Origin: CBDAQA01 sp965247815
GTDB lineage: Bacteria; Planctomycetota; Phycisphaerae; Tepidisphaerales; Tepidisphaeraceae
Length of the DNA: 64,000 nucleotides
NCBI GenBank assembly: GCA_965247815.1
Contig: CBDFHW010000014.1
Span: 310,001-374,000, forward strand
Reading direction: 5' to 3'
Part shown: one piece after another, positions 52,543 to 60,658 of the stretch
Numbering within the stretch: the stretch's first letter is position 1
Layout: each line of letters starts with the position of its first letter
The notes under the pieces: generated by a model
Databases searched by the model: none
The model's input: the letters and a program-made list of their open reading frames with translations, nothing else
Told to the model about the DNA's origin: nothing
Position numbers and translations under genes: made by a program

Positions 52543-52743
52543 TTAATCGTCCAGATTGCCGGACCGGAATAATCCAGATCGGACGCAAAGCGCAGAATCT
52601 TCGACCGCCATCACGTCCCGGCAGATCCGGTCGGCGACCTTGGGGCAGTCCAGAAACACGTCCAGAACCCAGGCAGTGATGAAATCCACGTACGCCCGTT
52701 TCACGAGCCGCAACCGCTCCGCCGTTGACCACAGATTCGACAT
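52543..52743 (-). CDS. small hypothetical protein upstream of fliD (66 aa)
   Basis: 66 residues from ATG 52743, preceded by GGAG ten bases upstream. Sequence MSNLWSTAERLRLVKRAYVD then FITAWVLDVFLDCPKVADRI; an amphipathic helical protein with a Cys in each half. It ends in LFRSGNLDD, so it is acidic at the tail. It stands 42 bases before fliD on the same strand and 226 bases from the divergent dacB gene, so it is probably the first gene of a three-gene flagellar transcript (this gene, fliD, fliS). I do not recognise it; a small chaperone or regulator of the cap protein would fit. Confidence 0.6.
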   Translation of the reverse strand: MSNLWSTAERLRLVKRAYVDFITAWVLDVFLDCPKVADRICRDVMAVEDSALCVRSGLFRSGNLDD

Positions 52744-52772
52744 CTCAGTTTTTCTCCATAAAGATGAGGTTG

Positions 52773-52801
52773 TTATCGGAACCGGGCGGGGCCCGGGTTG
52801 A
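52773..52801 (-). promoter_or_regulatory. possible flagellar sigma28-like promoter
   Basis: On the minus strand, TCAA (52801-52798) and TCCGATAA (52780-52773) resemble the FliA -35 and -10 boxes, but the spacer is 17 instead of 15 bases. It sits 30 bases upstream of the small flagellar-linked gene. Weak evidence. Confidence 0.25.
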
Positions 52802-52970
52802 GCAAAAGGCGATAAAGTGATACCCCCAGCGCGGCGTACTGCGGTCTGCGGCCCGGGCCAAAACCTGTTTCTATCGCAGCGGATTTTTGTCGACAGCATT
52901 TATGTACCGCCGACGCCCCGACACCCGATAACCTGACGGCCGAGCTATCAATGTCAGGAGCTTCTCCAGG

Positions 52971-54437
52971 ATGAACCGGTGCCGATTTTTGCCAGCGTTG
53001 TGTGTCGCGTGGGTTGCCGTCATGTGCTGCGTGCTGAGCGGTAGCGCCCGGGGTGAGCTGGCCGGGGAGATCGACGCGATCCTGGCCGACCCCGCGTATG
53101 CCCGGGGCAAAGTCGGGGTTCAAATCGTGCGGCTCGGCACGTCCGCCGCCGACAGCCGGGTGATTTATCGCCACGCCGACGAATTGCCGCTCATCCCCGC
53201 CAGCAACTTGAAAATCCTGACCACGTCGGCGTTCCTCGACCGGCTCGGGCCCGAGTTCAAATTCCGCACGCAGCTGGTGCTCCACGACCACGATTTGATC
53301 CTGATCGGTGACGGCGACCCCGCCTTCGGTGACGCCGAGCTGCTCACCCGCGTCGGCTGGGACGTCGACACCGTCTTCAAGCACTGGGCCGAACAGCTCA
53401 AAACCTTGAACGTCGGTCCGATCCGAAATGTGATCGTCGACGACGGTATTTTCGAATCGCAGACCTTTCACCCCAACTGGCGGCTCGAGCACCGCCTCGA
53501 GTCGTACGAGCCGGAAGTCGCCGGCCTGAACCTGAACACCAACTGTCTCGATTTTTTTCTCCGCTCTACCCGCCCCGGGGAGCCCGTCAACTTCCTCACC
53601 AACCCATTCGCGCCGTTCTTCACCATTCGCAATCAATGCGTGACCGGCCCCGGCACGCAGTCGATCGTCCGCGACGTCGACCAAAATAACCTGCTTTTAC
53701 GAGGTAAAAGCCCGGCCCCGAACGACGTCCCCCTGCGGGTCACGATTCACGACCCGTCGATGTTCGCCGGCAACGTGCTGGCCGAAACGCTCACGCGGGG
53801 CGGGGTGCCGCATACCGGTGACGTCCGCCGCGACCGCACGATGCGGGACGCGATGAACAAGGCCGTCGCCGCCGGTGATAAGTCCTGGCAGGTTCTGGGA
53901 ATCAACGAAACACCACTGTCGCTGGTGCTGTCGCGGGCGAACAAGAACAGTGTGAATCTTTACGCCGAATGCATGTGTAAACGGCTCGGCGCTGATGTAT
54001 CCGGTCAGAGCGGTTCCTGGCAAAACGGCACCGCGGCAGTAGGGGAGTTTCTGAAGAAGGTCGGCGTGCCCCCGGTCGAATATCACCTCGACGACGGGTG
54101 CGGGCTGTCCCGCGAAAACCAGGTCAGCCCGTCGATCCTGGCCCGGGTGCTGGTGTTCGATTTTTTCAGTCAGAATGCGAAGACGTTCACTGACAGCCTT
54201 GCCGTCGCCGGTGTCGACGGGACGCTCATGGAGCGGTTCCGCGGGTCACCCCTGCGGGGACGGGTGCTGGCTAAAAGCGGGACCCTCGACGGGGTCACGA
54301 GCCTGAGCGGTTACCTGCACGCCCGCGACGATCGCTGGTACGTTTTCTCGATCCTGATGAACAAGACGGCCGGCGGGCACCCCGGGCAGGAAGCCATCGT
54401 CGCCGCGATCGAGAAAAACGTCGCCGCGGCGAAGTGA
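52971..54437 (+). CDS. dacB: D-alanyl-D-alanine carboxypeptidase/endopeptidase (PBP4/DacB type)
   Basis: 488 residues from ATG 52971 with AGGA upstream. It is a class C penicillin-binding protein that trims peptidoglycan peptides. An N-terminal signal peptide (about 1-28, ending GSARGE) exports it. Active-site motifs: S-x-x-K in PASNLKI (Ser78, Lys81), S-x-N in NKNSVNLYAE, and K-S-G in LAKSGTLDGV. The large insert between the first and second motif (about 130-300) matches the PBP4-specific domains. Supports a peptidoglycan wall in this organism. Confidence 0.93.
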   Translation: MNRCRFLPALCVAWVAVMCCVLSGSARGELAGEIDAILADPAYARGKVGVQIVRLGTSAADSRVIYRHADELPLIPASNLKILTTSAFLDRLGPEFKFRTQLVLHDHDLILIGDGDPAFGDAELLTRVGWDVDTVFKHWAEQLKTLNVGPIRNVIVDDGIFESQTFHPNWRLEHRLESYEPEVAGLNLNTNCLDFFLRSTRPGEPVNFLTNPFAPFFTIRNQCVTGPGTQSIVRDVDQNNLLLRGKSPAPNDVPLRVTIHDPSMFAGNVLAETLTRGGVPHTGDVRRDRTMRDAMNKAVAAGDKSWQVLGINETPLSLVLSRANKNSVNLYAECMCKRLGADVSGQSGSWQNGTAAVGEFLKKVGVPPVEYHLDDGCGLSRENQVSPSILARVLVFDFFSQNAKTFTDSLAVAGVDGTLMERFRGSPLRGRVLAKSGTLDGVTSLSGYLHARDDRWYVFSILMNKTAGGHPGQEAIVAAIEKNVAAAK

Positions 54438-54469
54438 GACTTAAACCCAGTCGATTGCGATCGACGTGC

Positions 54470-54676
54470 TTACTCGGCCGCGCCCTGGTCCGCACCGACC
54501 TGTTCCTGCTCCCAGCGGACCAAATCCTCGATCGGGATTTCCAGCTGGTCGGCAATGTCCTCGGTCGCGTAATCCACGTCCGCCTCTTCGGCATCGGTCG
54601 TCACGTATCGTCCGGTCTCGGTCACGAACACGTACCCGGCTTCCTGCAGCAAGCTTTCCAGTTCTACGTCCTGCAT
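54470..54676 (-). CDS. small acidic hypothetical protein (68 aa)
   Basis: 68 residues from ATG 54676 with AAAGGGA upstream. Very acidic (MQDVELESLLQEAGYVFVTE, then DAEEADVDYATEDIADQLEI), ending WEQEQVGADQG. No metal or DNA motif is present. The pattern, helix - GYVFVTETGRYV hairpin - helix, suggests a small folded domain. It is convergent with dacB across 32 bases. Unknown. Confidence 0.6.
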   Translation of the reverse strand: MQDVELESLLQEAGYVFVTETGRYVTTDAEEADVDYATEDIADQLEIPIEDLVRWEQEQVGADQGAAE

Positions 54677-54846
54677 GTGTTCCCTTTGGCGTTAAAGATA
54701 TGTCGTGCGTCCGGCCAGCTTACCCGACCGGGTTGGAAACCAAAACACATTGACGCGTAGTTAAAACCAAAGAGCCGGGCCGTCCCCGGCCGTCTTAGTA
54801 CCCCGCAATTTGACACCGGGCGGTGGGGCGCACGATAGTCGACGCC

Positions 54847-55875
54847 ATGGCTGGTTTTGCCGGAATCATCTGTCTGCTGCTGGGCGTCTGCCTGTTGGTC
54901 GCGGCGCTCAGTGACCTGCTCTGGACCACGTTCCTGGAAGGCGGTCCACCGATCAGCCGGCGGGTCGCGCGGTTCGCCTTCAATCGCACCGTCACCAGTT
55001 GCAATGCCAACGGGAGCCGGCGGTTCATCGGCATGGCCGGTCTCGCCGCGATCATCACCACGCTCGCGACCTGGACCCTTCTAGTCTGGGCCGGCTGGGC
55101 ATTGATCTTCAGTGCGACGCCGACCGCGCTGGTCGACTCGAGCACGCTGCACCCGGCCGACGAATGGGCACGGTTCTATTTCGCCGGGTCTACTATTTTC
55201 ACCCTGGGCATGGGTGATTACAAACCCACCGAACACGTCTGGCAGATTCTAACCGCCATGGCGGCCGGGAGCGGGTTTTTGATGTTCGGCACCGCGCTGG
55301 CGTACCTGATGGCGGTGGTCCCCGCCGCGACGCAAAAGCGACAGCTGGCCGTCTGCATCTGGGCGCTGGGCAAAAGCCCCGACGACATCATCGTCCGGGC
55401 CTGGAACGGGGTCGATTCCACCGCGCTGGGACCGCATTTTGTTTCGCTGGTGCCGATGCTCGCCTTGCTGGGTGAAAGCCATCTCAGCTACCCGATCCTG
55501 CACTACATTCACAGCACCAAGCGGAGCGCCAGCTTGGCCGCCGGAGTGGCGTCGCTCGACGAGGCGCTGACGATTCTGGAATGCGGCCTGCAACGCGGGT
55601 GCAGCCTCGATCTGCCGTCACTTGGCGCGGTCCGGGAGGCCATCACCGAATTTCTAGACACGTTGAAACCGGCGTTAATCACGGCGTCGCAGACCGACCC
55701 GCCGCCCCCGTCGCTGAAAATCCTGAACGACATGGGCGTTCCGGTCGTCGACGACGATCTGTTCAGCCAGTCGCTCGCGCCGCTGGCGAATCGCCGGCGG
55801 TTGTTGCACGCGCTGGTGCAGAACGAAGGCTGGACCTGGGACGCGGTCTGGCCGAGCGGTCCCGCCGGTAAATAA
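54847..55875 (+). CDS. two-helix ion channel-like protein with variant selectivity filter
   Basis: 342 residues from ATG 54847 (the frame is open upstream to 54823). Hydrophobic helices at about 3-22, 62-86 and 133-153, with the third pair enclosing STIFTLGMGDYKPT, where TLGMGD occupies the place of the potassium channel filter TVGYGD (Tyr replaced by Met). A soluble C-terminal half of about 190 residues (from about 155) is helical, with no recognised RCK motif. It probably forms a tetrameric pore; whether it is K+ selective is uncertain with the altered filter. It is a lone gene, convergent with the next. Confidence 0.75.
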   Translation: MAGFAGIICLLLGVCLLVAALSDLLWTTFLEGGPPISRRVARFAFNRTVTSCNANGSRRFIGMAGLAAIITTLATWTLLVWAGWALIFSATPTALVDSSTLHPADEWARFYFAGSTIFTLGMGDYKPTEHVWQILTAMAAGSGFLMFGTALAYLMAVVPAATQKRQLAVCIWALGKSPDDIIVRAWNGVDSTALGPHFVSLVPMLALLGESHLSYPILHYIHSTKRSASLAAGVASLDEALTILECGLQRGCSLDLPSLGAVREAITEFLDTLKPALITASQTDPPPPSLKILNDMGVPVVDDDLFSQSLAPLANRRRLLHALVQNEGWTWDAVWPSGPAGK

Positions 55876-55878
55876 ACG

Positions 55879-56391
55879 TTATTTCACACCCGCCGCTCGC
55901 ATCCGGGCGATCATTTTCGGAACCGTCGTCTCCCGCGCGATCGCCTCGGAGCGCGTCGTCCCGGCCATCACTTTGATTGCCGCGGCCAGCCCGGTCTTTC
56001 GGCGTCGTTTCAGGTCGAACTTATATGTCAGCGGCCGCCGCGTCGGCACGAGCCAGCGAAAAATCATCGACAATTCACCCTGTCGAAGCCGCACATTCGC
56101 AAGCTCGTATTGCTTGAAATCAGCGTCGATCAGGATTGTCCCATCGTCCGGCGGCATCTCTTTCAAAGCTTCCGCGGTCTCGAAAAAAGTAATCGATGCG
56201 TCTGTCTGCATTGCGAGCAACGGGAACTTCAAATCGGCGACCGAGGCCCGGGGGAACCAGATGCCGACGAGCAACCGGAAGAAAAATCGGGTCACCATGC
56301 CGGCCGTCTGAACTCCGAATTTCAACTCGCTCCAAACAGACCGGGTGCGACTGGCGGACGCGGTGGGCGGTTGGCTTTCCATCATTGCCAT
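55879..56391 (-). CDS. hypothetical protein (170 aa)
   Basis: 170 residues from ATG 56391. It has a polar start of 20 residues, one moderately hydrophobic stretch (VTRFFFRLLVGIWF, about 33-46), then strands and helices (FPLLAMQTDASITFFETAEA; GTILIDADFKQYELANVRLR). The C-terminal 40 residues are highly basic (FDLKRRRKTGLAAAIKVMAG). The hydrophobic stretch could be a membrane anchor or a buried helix. It starts 3 bases away from the channel-like gene's stop on the opposite strand. Unrecognised. Confidence 0.65.
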   Translation of the reverse strand: MAMMESQPPTASASRTRSVWSELKFGVQTAGMVTRFFFRLLVGIWFPRASVADLKFPLLAMQTDASITFFETAEALKEMPPDDGTILIDADFKQYELANVRLRQGELSMIFRWLVPTRRPLTYKFDLKRRRKTGLAAAIKVMAGTTRSEAIARETTVPKMIARMRAAGVK

Positions 56392-56610
56392 TGTGAGTCG
56401 AGAAATGATCGCGTGATCGCCGCATCGTACAGCGCAGGTCCGATAATTGATCTACATTTCTTAGAACAACAAAACCTGTCTAGTTGGGTTGAACACCACT
56501 AATGGTGCGCCCGTCAATCTCCCGATGCTACAGGAAGACAGAGATAAGTTTGTACGGTATTCGTTAGGATTCGCCGATAGAACCTCGACATGAATCAAAG
56601 GAGTAACGCG

Positions 56611-56820
56611 ATGCAGGCAAATGTTGAACTGAGCCGACTGATATTTGATCCCCCGGCGTGCGGGTTGCGCGTGATGTGCGGGCCCCGCTACAACGCGTTC
56701 GCTCCCGAGGCGAATCGCCGCGAGGCCGTTGGTCAGTTTTTTCAAACCGCCGCCTGGAAGGCGATGTCCAAACCGCGGTCGCTCGACGATGATGCCGACC
56801 GCTGGGACGGGCTCGAATAA
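56611..56820 (+). CDS. small hypothetical protein (69 aa) with strong ribosome site
   Basis: 69 residues from ATG 56611, with AAAGGAG eight bases upstream, one of the best ribosome sites in the window. Sequence starts MQANVELSRLIFDPPACGLR and ends SLDDDADRWDGLE; two Cys, one Trp-rich patch, and a basic-acidic switch. It ends 37 bases before the oxidoreductase gene on the same strand, so it may belong to that transcript. A longer frame begins at 56590. No family recognised; it may be a small regulator or a leader-type peptide. Confidence 0.55.
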   Translation: MQANVELSRLIFDPPACGLRVMCGPRYNAFAPEANRREAVGQFFQTAAWKAMSKPRSLDDDADRWDGLE

Positions 56821-56857
56821 ACCGTCGGCCGCTGTTGATCTCACACTGAAAGGAACC

Positions 56858-57961
56858 ATGCCCGTTGGCATCGCGATGATCGGCTGCGGGAAGATCGCGC
56901 TGGCGAATCACCTGCCGGGGCTGGCGATCTGCCCGGACACCAGAGTGGTTGCCGTCTGTGACACTGACCCCAAGACGCTGCAGGACGCGGCGACGGCGAC
57001 CGGCGTCGCGGATGCTTATACCGACTATCGACAGGCAATCGCCCGGGATGACGTGCACGCGGTCATCATCGCGACGCCGAATCAGACGCACCCGGCCATT
57101 GCGCTCGCGGCCATCGCGGCGAAAAAACACGTGCTCTGTGAAAAACCGATCGCGCTGAACCAGTCCGACGCGGCAGCCATGGCCCGCGCCGCCGACGCAG
57201 CCGGCATCCGACACATGACCGCGTTCACATACCGATTCGTCCCGGCGATGCGGTACACGAAATCCCTGGTGGACGCCGGGGCGATCGGCCGGCCGTATCA
57301 CTTCCGCGCCCAGCGTTTTCAGAACTGGGGGGACCGACCGATGGGCTGGCGGCAGGTGAAATCGCTGGCCGGCAGCGGTGAACTGTCCGACATGCTCAGC
57401 CACCGGATCGACTACGCACACCTGCTGGTCGGCCCCACGAAATCATTGGTCGCCGACCTGCGCACGTTCGTCCCGACCCGCGGCGGACAGCCCAGCGACG
57501 TCGACGACTGGGTGGCCGTGCTGGCCGAGCTGGGCAAACCTGGTGCGAATGCATCAGATACAACCACCGCCGTGCTGGAGAGCACGAAGCTGGCCACCGG
57601 TCGAGGTGAAAATCGCCGGGGGCAGGACGTGGTCGAACTCAACGGCCCCGACGGAACGCTGGTCTATTCGACGCAAACGCCGACCGAGCTCCGCGTCGGG
57701 TCCAAAGGTGATGATGACCTGAAAACGGTTCGGGTTCCCGATGAATTTCTGGTCTGGCCCGGATCCCCGCGGGACGGCCGGAGCGGTGATCCGCTGGTCA
57801 CGTTTCGGTACGATCAGGACTTCGAATTTATAGACGCGATTCGTAACCGTCGGCCGTGCCGGCCGAGCTTCTGGGACGGCGTGGCCGTGCAGGCGGTGAC
57901 GGACGCGATCGTCCTGTCGGCCGGGCAGCGGAAATGGGTCGACATAAAAATCGAAAACTGA
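56858..57961 (+). CDS. Gfo/Idh/MocA-family oxidoreductase
   Basis: 367 residues from ATG 56858 with AAGGA upstream. NAD(P)-dependent sugar or inositol dehydrogenases of this family start with a Rossmann domain: VGIAMIGCGKIALANHLPGL, VVAVCDTD, and the substrate-site helix AIIATPNQTHPAIALAAIAA with KKHVLCEKPIAL (E-K-P). The second, beta-sheet domain runs from about residue 120. Active-site His lies in SHRIDYAHLLVG. The next gene is an SDR, followed by a GNAT gene, forming a possible sugar-modification operon. The substrate is not known. Confidence 0.9.
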   Translation: MPVGIAMIGCGKIALANHLPGLAICPDTRVVAVCDTDPKTLQDAATATGVADAYTDYRQAIARDDVHAVIIATPNQTHPAIALAAIAAKKHVLCEKPIALNQSDAAAMARAADAAGIRHMTAFTYRFVPAMRYTKSLVDAGAIGRPYHFRAQRFQNWGDRPMGWRQVKSLAGSGELSDMLSHRIDYAHLLVGPTKSLVADLRTFVPTRGGQPSDVDDWVAVLAELGKPGANASDTTTAVLESTKLATGRGENRRGQDVVELNGPDGTLVYSTQTPTELRVGSKGDDDLKTVRVPDEFLVWPGSPRDGRSGDPLVTFRYDQDFEFIDAIRNRRPCRPSFWDGVAVQAVTDAIVLSAGQRKWVDIKIEN

Positions 57962-57974
57962 AACCGAGATTAAT

Positions 57975-58673
57975 ATGGCGAAAATAGCAGTCGTCACCGG
58001 AGCCGGCAGTGGAGTGGGGCGGGCCGTCGCGCGGAAACTGTCCGAGGCGGGCCGGTCGGTCGCGCTCATCGGCCGGCGGGAAGCTCCGCTCCGCGAGACC
58101 GCCGGCACACGCGCAAACATGTCGGTCCACCCGTGCGACATCGCCGACGCCGCGAGCGTCGCCAAGACGTTCCAATTCATCCAAGCTCAATACGGCACCA
58201 TCGATCTGCTGGTCAACGCCGCGGGCACGAACGTGCCCCGACGGAGCCTGGCCGAGCTTTCGGTCGACGACTACCGGCAGGTGATCGACACGAATCTGAA
58301 CGGCAGTTTCTATTGTGTCCACGCGGTGTTGCCCGCGATGCGTGAGAAACGAAACGGGACGATCGTGAACATCGTTTCCGACGCCGGGCTGGCCGCGAAT
58401 GCGTATTCGGGCGTTGCCTATGCCGCGAGCAAGTTCGGGCAGACCGGGCTCACGCAGGCGATCAACGCCGAGGAGCGAAAGAACGGCATCCGCGCGATCG
58501 CCATCTCGCCGGGCGAGATCGACACGCCGATTCTAGACAAACGGCCGAACCCACCCCCGGCCGAGCTCCGCGAGCGGATGCTCAAACCAGAGGACATCGC
58601 TAATTGCGTATTGTTCGTGACGTCGCTGCCGCCCCGCGCGATCGTTGAACAGCTGGTGATCCGCCCTGCGTAG
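57975..58673 (+). CDS. short-chain dehydrogenase/reductase
   Basis: 232 residues from ATG 57975. Classical SDR: cofactor loop TGAGSGVGRAVARKL (T-G-x3-G-x-G), LLVNAAGTNVPRRSLAEL (N-A-A-G), the catalytic Ser in NIVSDAGLAANAYSGVAYAASKFGQ with Y-x3-K, and ISPGEIDTPIL after it. The enzyme is slightly short (usual 245-255). The gene starts 13 bases after the oxidoreductase stop and probably shares its transcript. It likely reduces or oxidises a hydroxyl group of a sugar or metabolite; substrate unknown. Confidence 0.92.
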   Translation: MAKIAVVTGAGSGVGRAVARKLSEAGRSVALIGRREAPLRETAGTRANMSVHPCDIADAASVAKTFQFIQAQYGTIDLLVNAAGTNVPRRSLAELSVDDYRQVIDTNLNGSFYCVHAVLPAMREKRNGTIVNIVSDAGLAANAYSGVAYAASKFGQTGLTQAINAEERKNGIRAIAISPGEIDTPILDKRPNPPPAELRERMLKPEDIANCVLFVTSLPPRAIVEQLVIRPA

Positions 58674-58845
58674 TGGCGGCAAGGTCCGTTTATCGAAGCG
58701 CGATGAAGAACCAACTGCTTCAACGGTTCTACCCGGCTCTTCTGGGTACCTCAGAACCGGCGTCGGGTATAAAAATTAAGAATAAAGACCGACGGTGGAG
58801 CCTGACGCCCGCGCCAGTCGGTTTCACCCGTGCTACGATCCGAAC

Positions 58846-59337
58846 ATGGAACTTCGTTCCGCGAAAGTCTCCGACGTGCCCGGCGTTTTGCCGATGGTCG
58901 CGAAAATTGCCGCGTTGCACGAGCAGTGGGACTCGGCCAAATTCGGATACGAACCGAACCCGGAAAACATGTATCGCAATTGGCTCGCCGGTCGCGTCGA
59001 CGACGCGCGGAGCGTTTTCCTGGTTGCCGAACGGGAGGAACGCCTGGTCGGGTTTCTGGTCGCCACGGTGGAGACGGAGATCCCGATTTACCGGCTGAAA
59101 GAGTTCGGCTTCATCCACGACATCTGGGTCGATCCTTCGTATCGCAACGAAGGCGTCGGTCGGCAGCTGGTGATGCTCGCGATCGAGAAGTTCCGCGACA
59201 TGGGTGTCCGGCAAGTCCGCGGTGACACCGCCGCCGCGAACGACGCCGCCCGCGGTCTGCTGCAATCTTGCGGGCTGCGGCCGAGCACCACCGAAATGCT
59301 GATCGAGATCGGCGGCGTCGAAGCAAGTCTCCCTTAG
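58846..59337 (+). CDS. GNAT-family N-acetyltransferase
   Basis: 163 residues from ATG 58846; the frame is open upstream, but with poor composition. GCN5-like acetyltransferases use acetyl-CoA. The start MELRSAKVSDVPGVLPMVAK is typical, RLVGFLVATVETEIP is the central strand, and the CoA-binding loop is IWVDPSYRNEGVGRQLVMLA (R-x-x-G-x-G/A). FRDMGVRQVRGDTAAANDAA follows with the usual strand pair. The substrate is unknown. It lies 172 bases after the SDR gene, so it may or may not belong to the same transcript. Confidence 0.9.
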   Translation: MELRSAKVSDVPGVLPMVAKIAALHEQWDSAKFGYEPNPENMYRNWLAGRVDDARSVFLVAEREERLVGFLVATVETEIPIYRLKEFGFIHDIWVDPSYRNEGVGRQLVMLAIEKFRDMGVRQVRGDTAAANDAARGLLQSCGLRPSTTEMLIEIGGVEASLP

Positions 59338-59365
59338 GACGCGTTGTGTGTGGTCTCCATGAAAC

Positions 59366-59516
59366 TTCCACCGCCGAGACGCCGAGACGCGTAGAGGATA
59401 AAGCGGAGCGTGTCGGAGTTGGACTTTTAGAAACAAACAATTGCAGATCGCTTGTGCGGTCATTTTCAAAAAAATTTGGTGGTTCTCCTCTGCGTCTCCC
59501 CGTCTCTGCGGTGAGA
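59366..59516. repeat. CACCGCCGAGGC-family inverted pair, diverged copy
   Basis: The left arm from 59366 reads TTCCACCGCCGAGACGCCGA then GACGCGTAGAGGA. The right arm (59485-59516), reverse-complemented, reads TTCTCACCGCAGAGACGGGG then AGACGCAGAGGA. The spacer is about 85 bases. Clearly related to the pair at 39092-39264. Confidence 0.7.
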
Positions 59517-59583
59517 AAAAACTGAGCTACTTCTGACGTTTCAATCAGAGGAATACATACCCAGATTACCGGAACAGAACCGC

Positions 59584-60513
59584 ATGATTTTATGTCTAGG
59601 CACGACCCCGGCGGTGCAGCGATCTATGTCGTTCGAGCGCGTCGAGATCGACGGCGTCAGCCGGACGTCGAACGTCAGCCAATACGCGTCGGGTAAATCG
59701 ATCAACGCGGCACGGGTGCTGCAGACGCTGGGGTATATGCCGCTTGCGATCGGCTTCGCGGGCGGGGACGCGGGGCGGTTTCTGGTCGCGGATCTGAACC
59801 AAGTCGGGATAGGCAATGACTTCGTCGAGGTCGAACCGGCCACGCGGATATGCATCACGATCATCGACCGCTCGACGGGGACGGCCACCGAGTTGATCGA
59901 AGAGTCCCGACCGGTCGGCGCCGACGCGTTTGCGAACTTGTTCGGCCGTTTCGAGCGACACCTTCCCGACGCGAAAGTCGTTCTGCTGTCGGGAAGTTTA
60001 ACCCCCGGGGCGCCGGCCGGTTTTTATGCCGACTGTGTCGCCGCGGCCAATGCCGCGGGCAAGCTTTCGGTACTGGACGCGACCGGCGGGCCGTTGGCAG
60101 CGGCGCTTTCAAAACGGCCGACGGTGGTAAAACCGAACCGGTCGGAACTGAGGCAAACGGTAAACTTGCCGGTGGAGACCGACGACGAATTGAAGGCTGC
60201 GATCCGGGCACTGTTGTCGGGCGGCCCGGGGTGGGCCGTTGTCACCGGCGGGGCGAAAGAGACGATCGCATCCGACTGCAATTCGTTCTGGAAAGTGTCG
60301 ACGCCGGGCGTCGAGGTGGTCAGCCCGATCGGGTCCGGCGATTCCTTCGCCGCCGGCCTCGCGGCGGGGCTTGCGGAGGGACAGGACGTCCCCCGTGCGT
60401 GCCGGCTTGCCGCCGCGTGCGGGTCGGCCAATGCGATGACCGCACTTGCCGGGCATCTGCGAAAAGCAGATATCGATGCGCTGATCGACCGGGTGCGGGT
60501 CATCGAATTTTGA
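59584..60513 (+). CDS. PfkB-family hexose kinase (1-phosphofructokinase type)
   Basis: 309 residues. The start MILCLGTTPAVQRSMSFERV is that of the 1-phosphofructokinase/tagatose-6-phosphate kinase branch. ASGKSINAARVLQTLG is the substrate-binding signature, SGSLTPGAPAGFY follows, and the catalytic loop is PIGSGDSFAAGLAAGLAEG, with GSGDS where most have GAGDS. Such kinases phosphorylate fructose 1-phosphate or similar sugars. No PTS genes or aldolase are next to it, so the exact sugar is open; the neighbours are a repeat pair and a PpiC gene. Confidence 0.9.
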   Translation: MILCLGTTPAVQRSMSFERVEIDGVSRTSNVSQYASGKSINAARVLQTLGYMPLAIGFAGGDAGRFLVADLNQVGIGNDFVEVEPATRICITIIDRSTGTATELIEESRPVGADAFANLFGRFERHLPDAKVVLLSGSLTPGAPAGFYADCVAAANAAGKLSVLDATGGPLAAALSKRPTVVKPNRSELRQTVNLPVETDDELKAAIRALLSGGPGWAVVTGGAKETIASDCNSFWKVSTPGVEVVSPIGSGDSFAAGLAAGLAEGQDVPRACRLAAACGSANAMTALAGHLRKADIDALIDRVRVIEF

Positions 60514-60613
60514 ATTGAGTTGCGCCGGCTTACGGGCGCTTGCTTCGACGGCATTTCTAGTTGCACAGCGCGTCGAACGTTTCACCGTGAGGCAGTGATA
60601 CTGCTTATCGCGT

Positions 60614-60643
60614 GCGTCCCCCTTCGGGGCGACCGCTAAACGG
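60614..60643. repeat. GTTTAGCGG-family repeat, single copy
   Basis: On the reverse strand it reads CCGTTTAGCGGTCGCCCCGA then AGGGGGACGC; a single arm with an internal short hairpin. It lies between convergent PfkB and PpiC genes. Confidence 0.7.
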
Positions 60644-60658
60644 TTTGAAAATGGGTGC

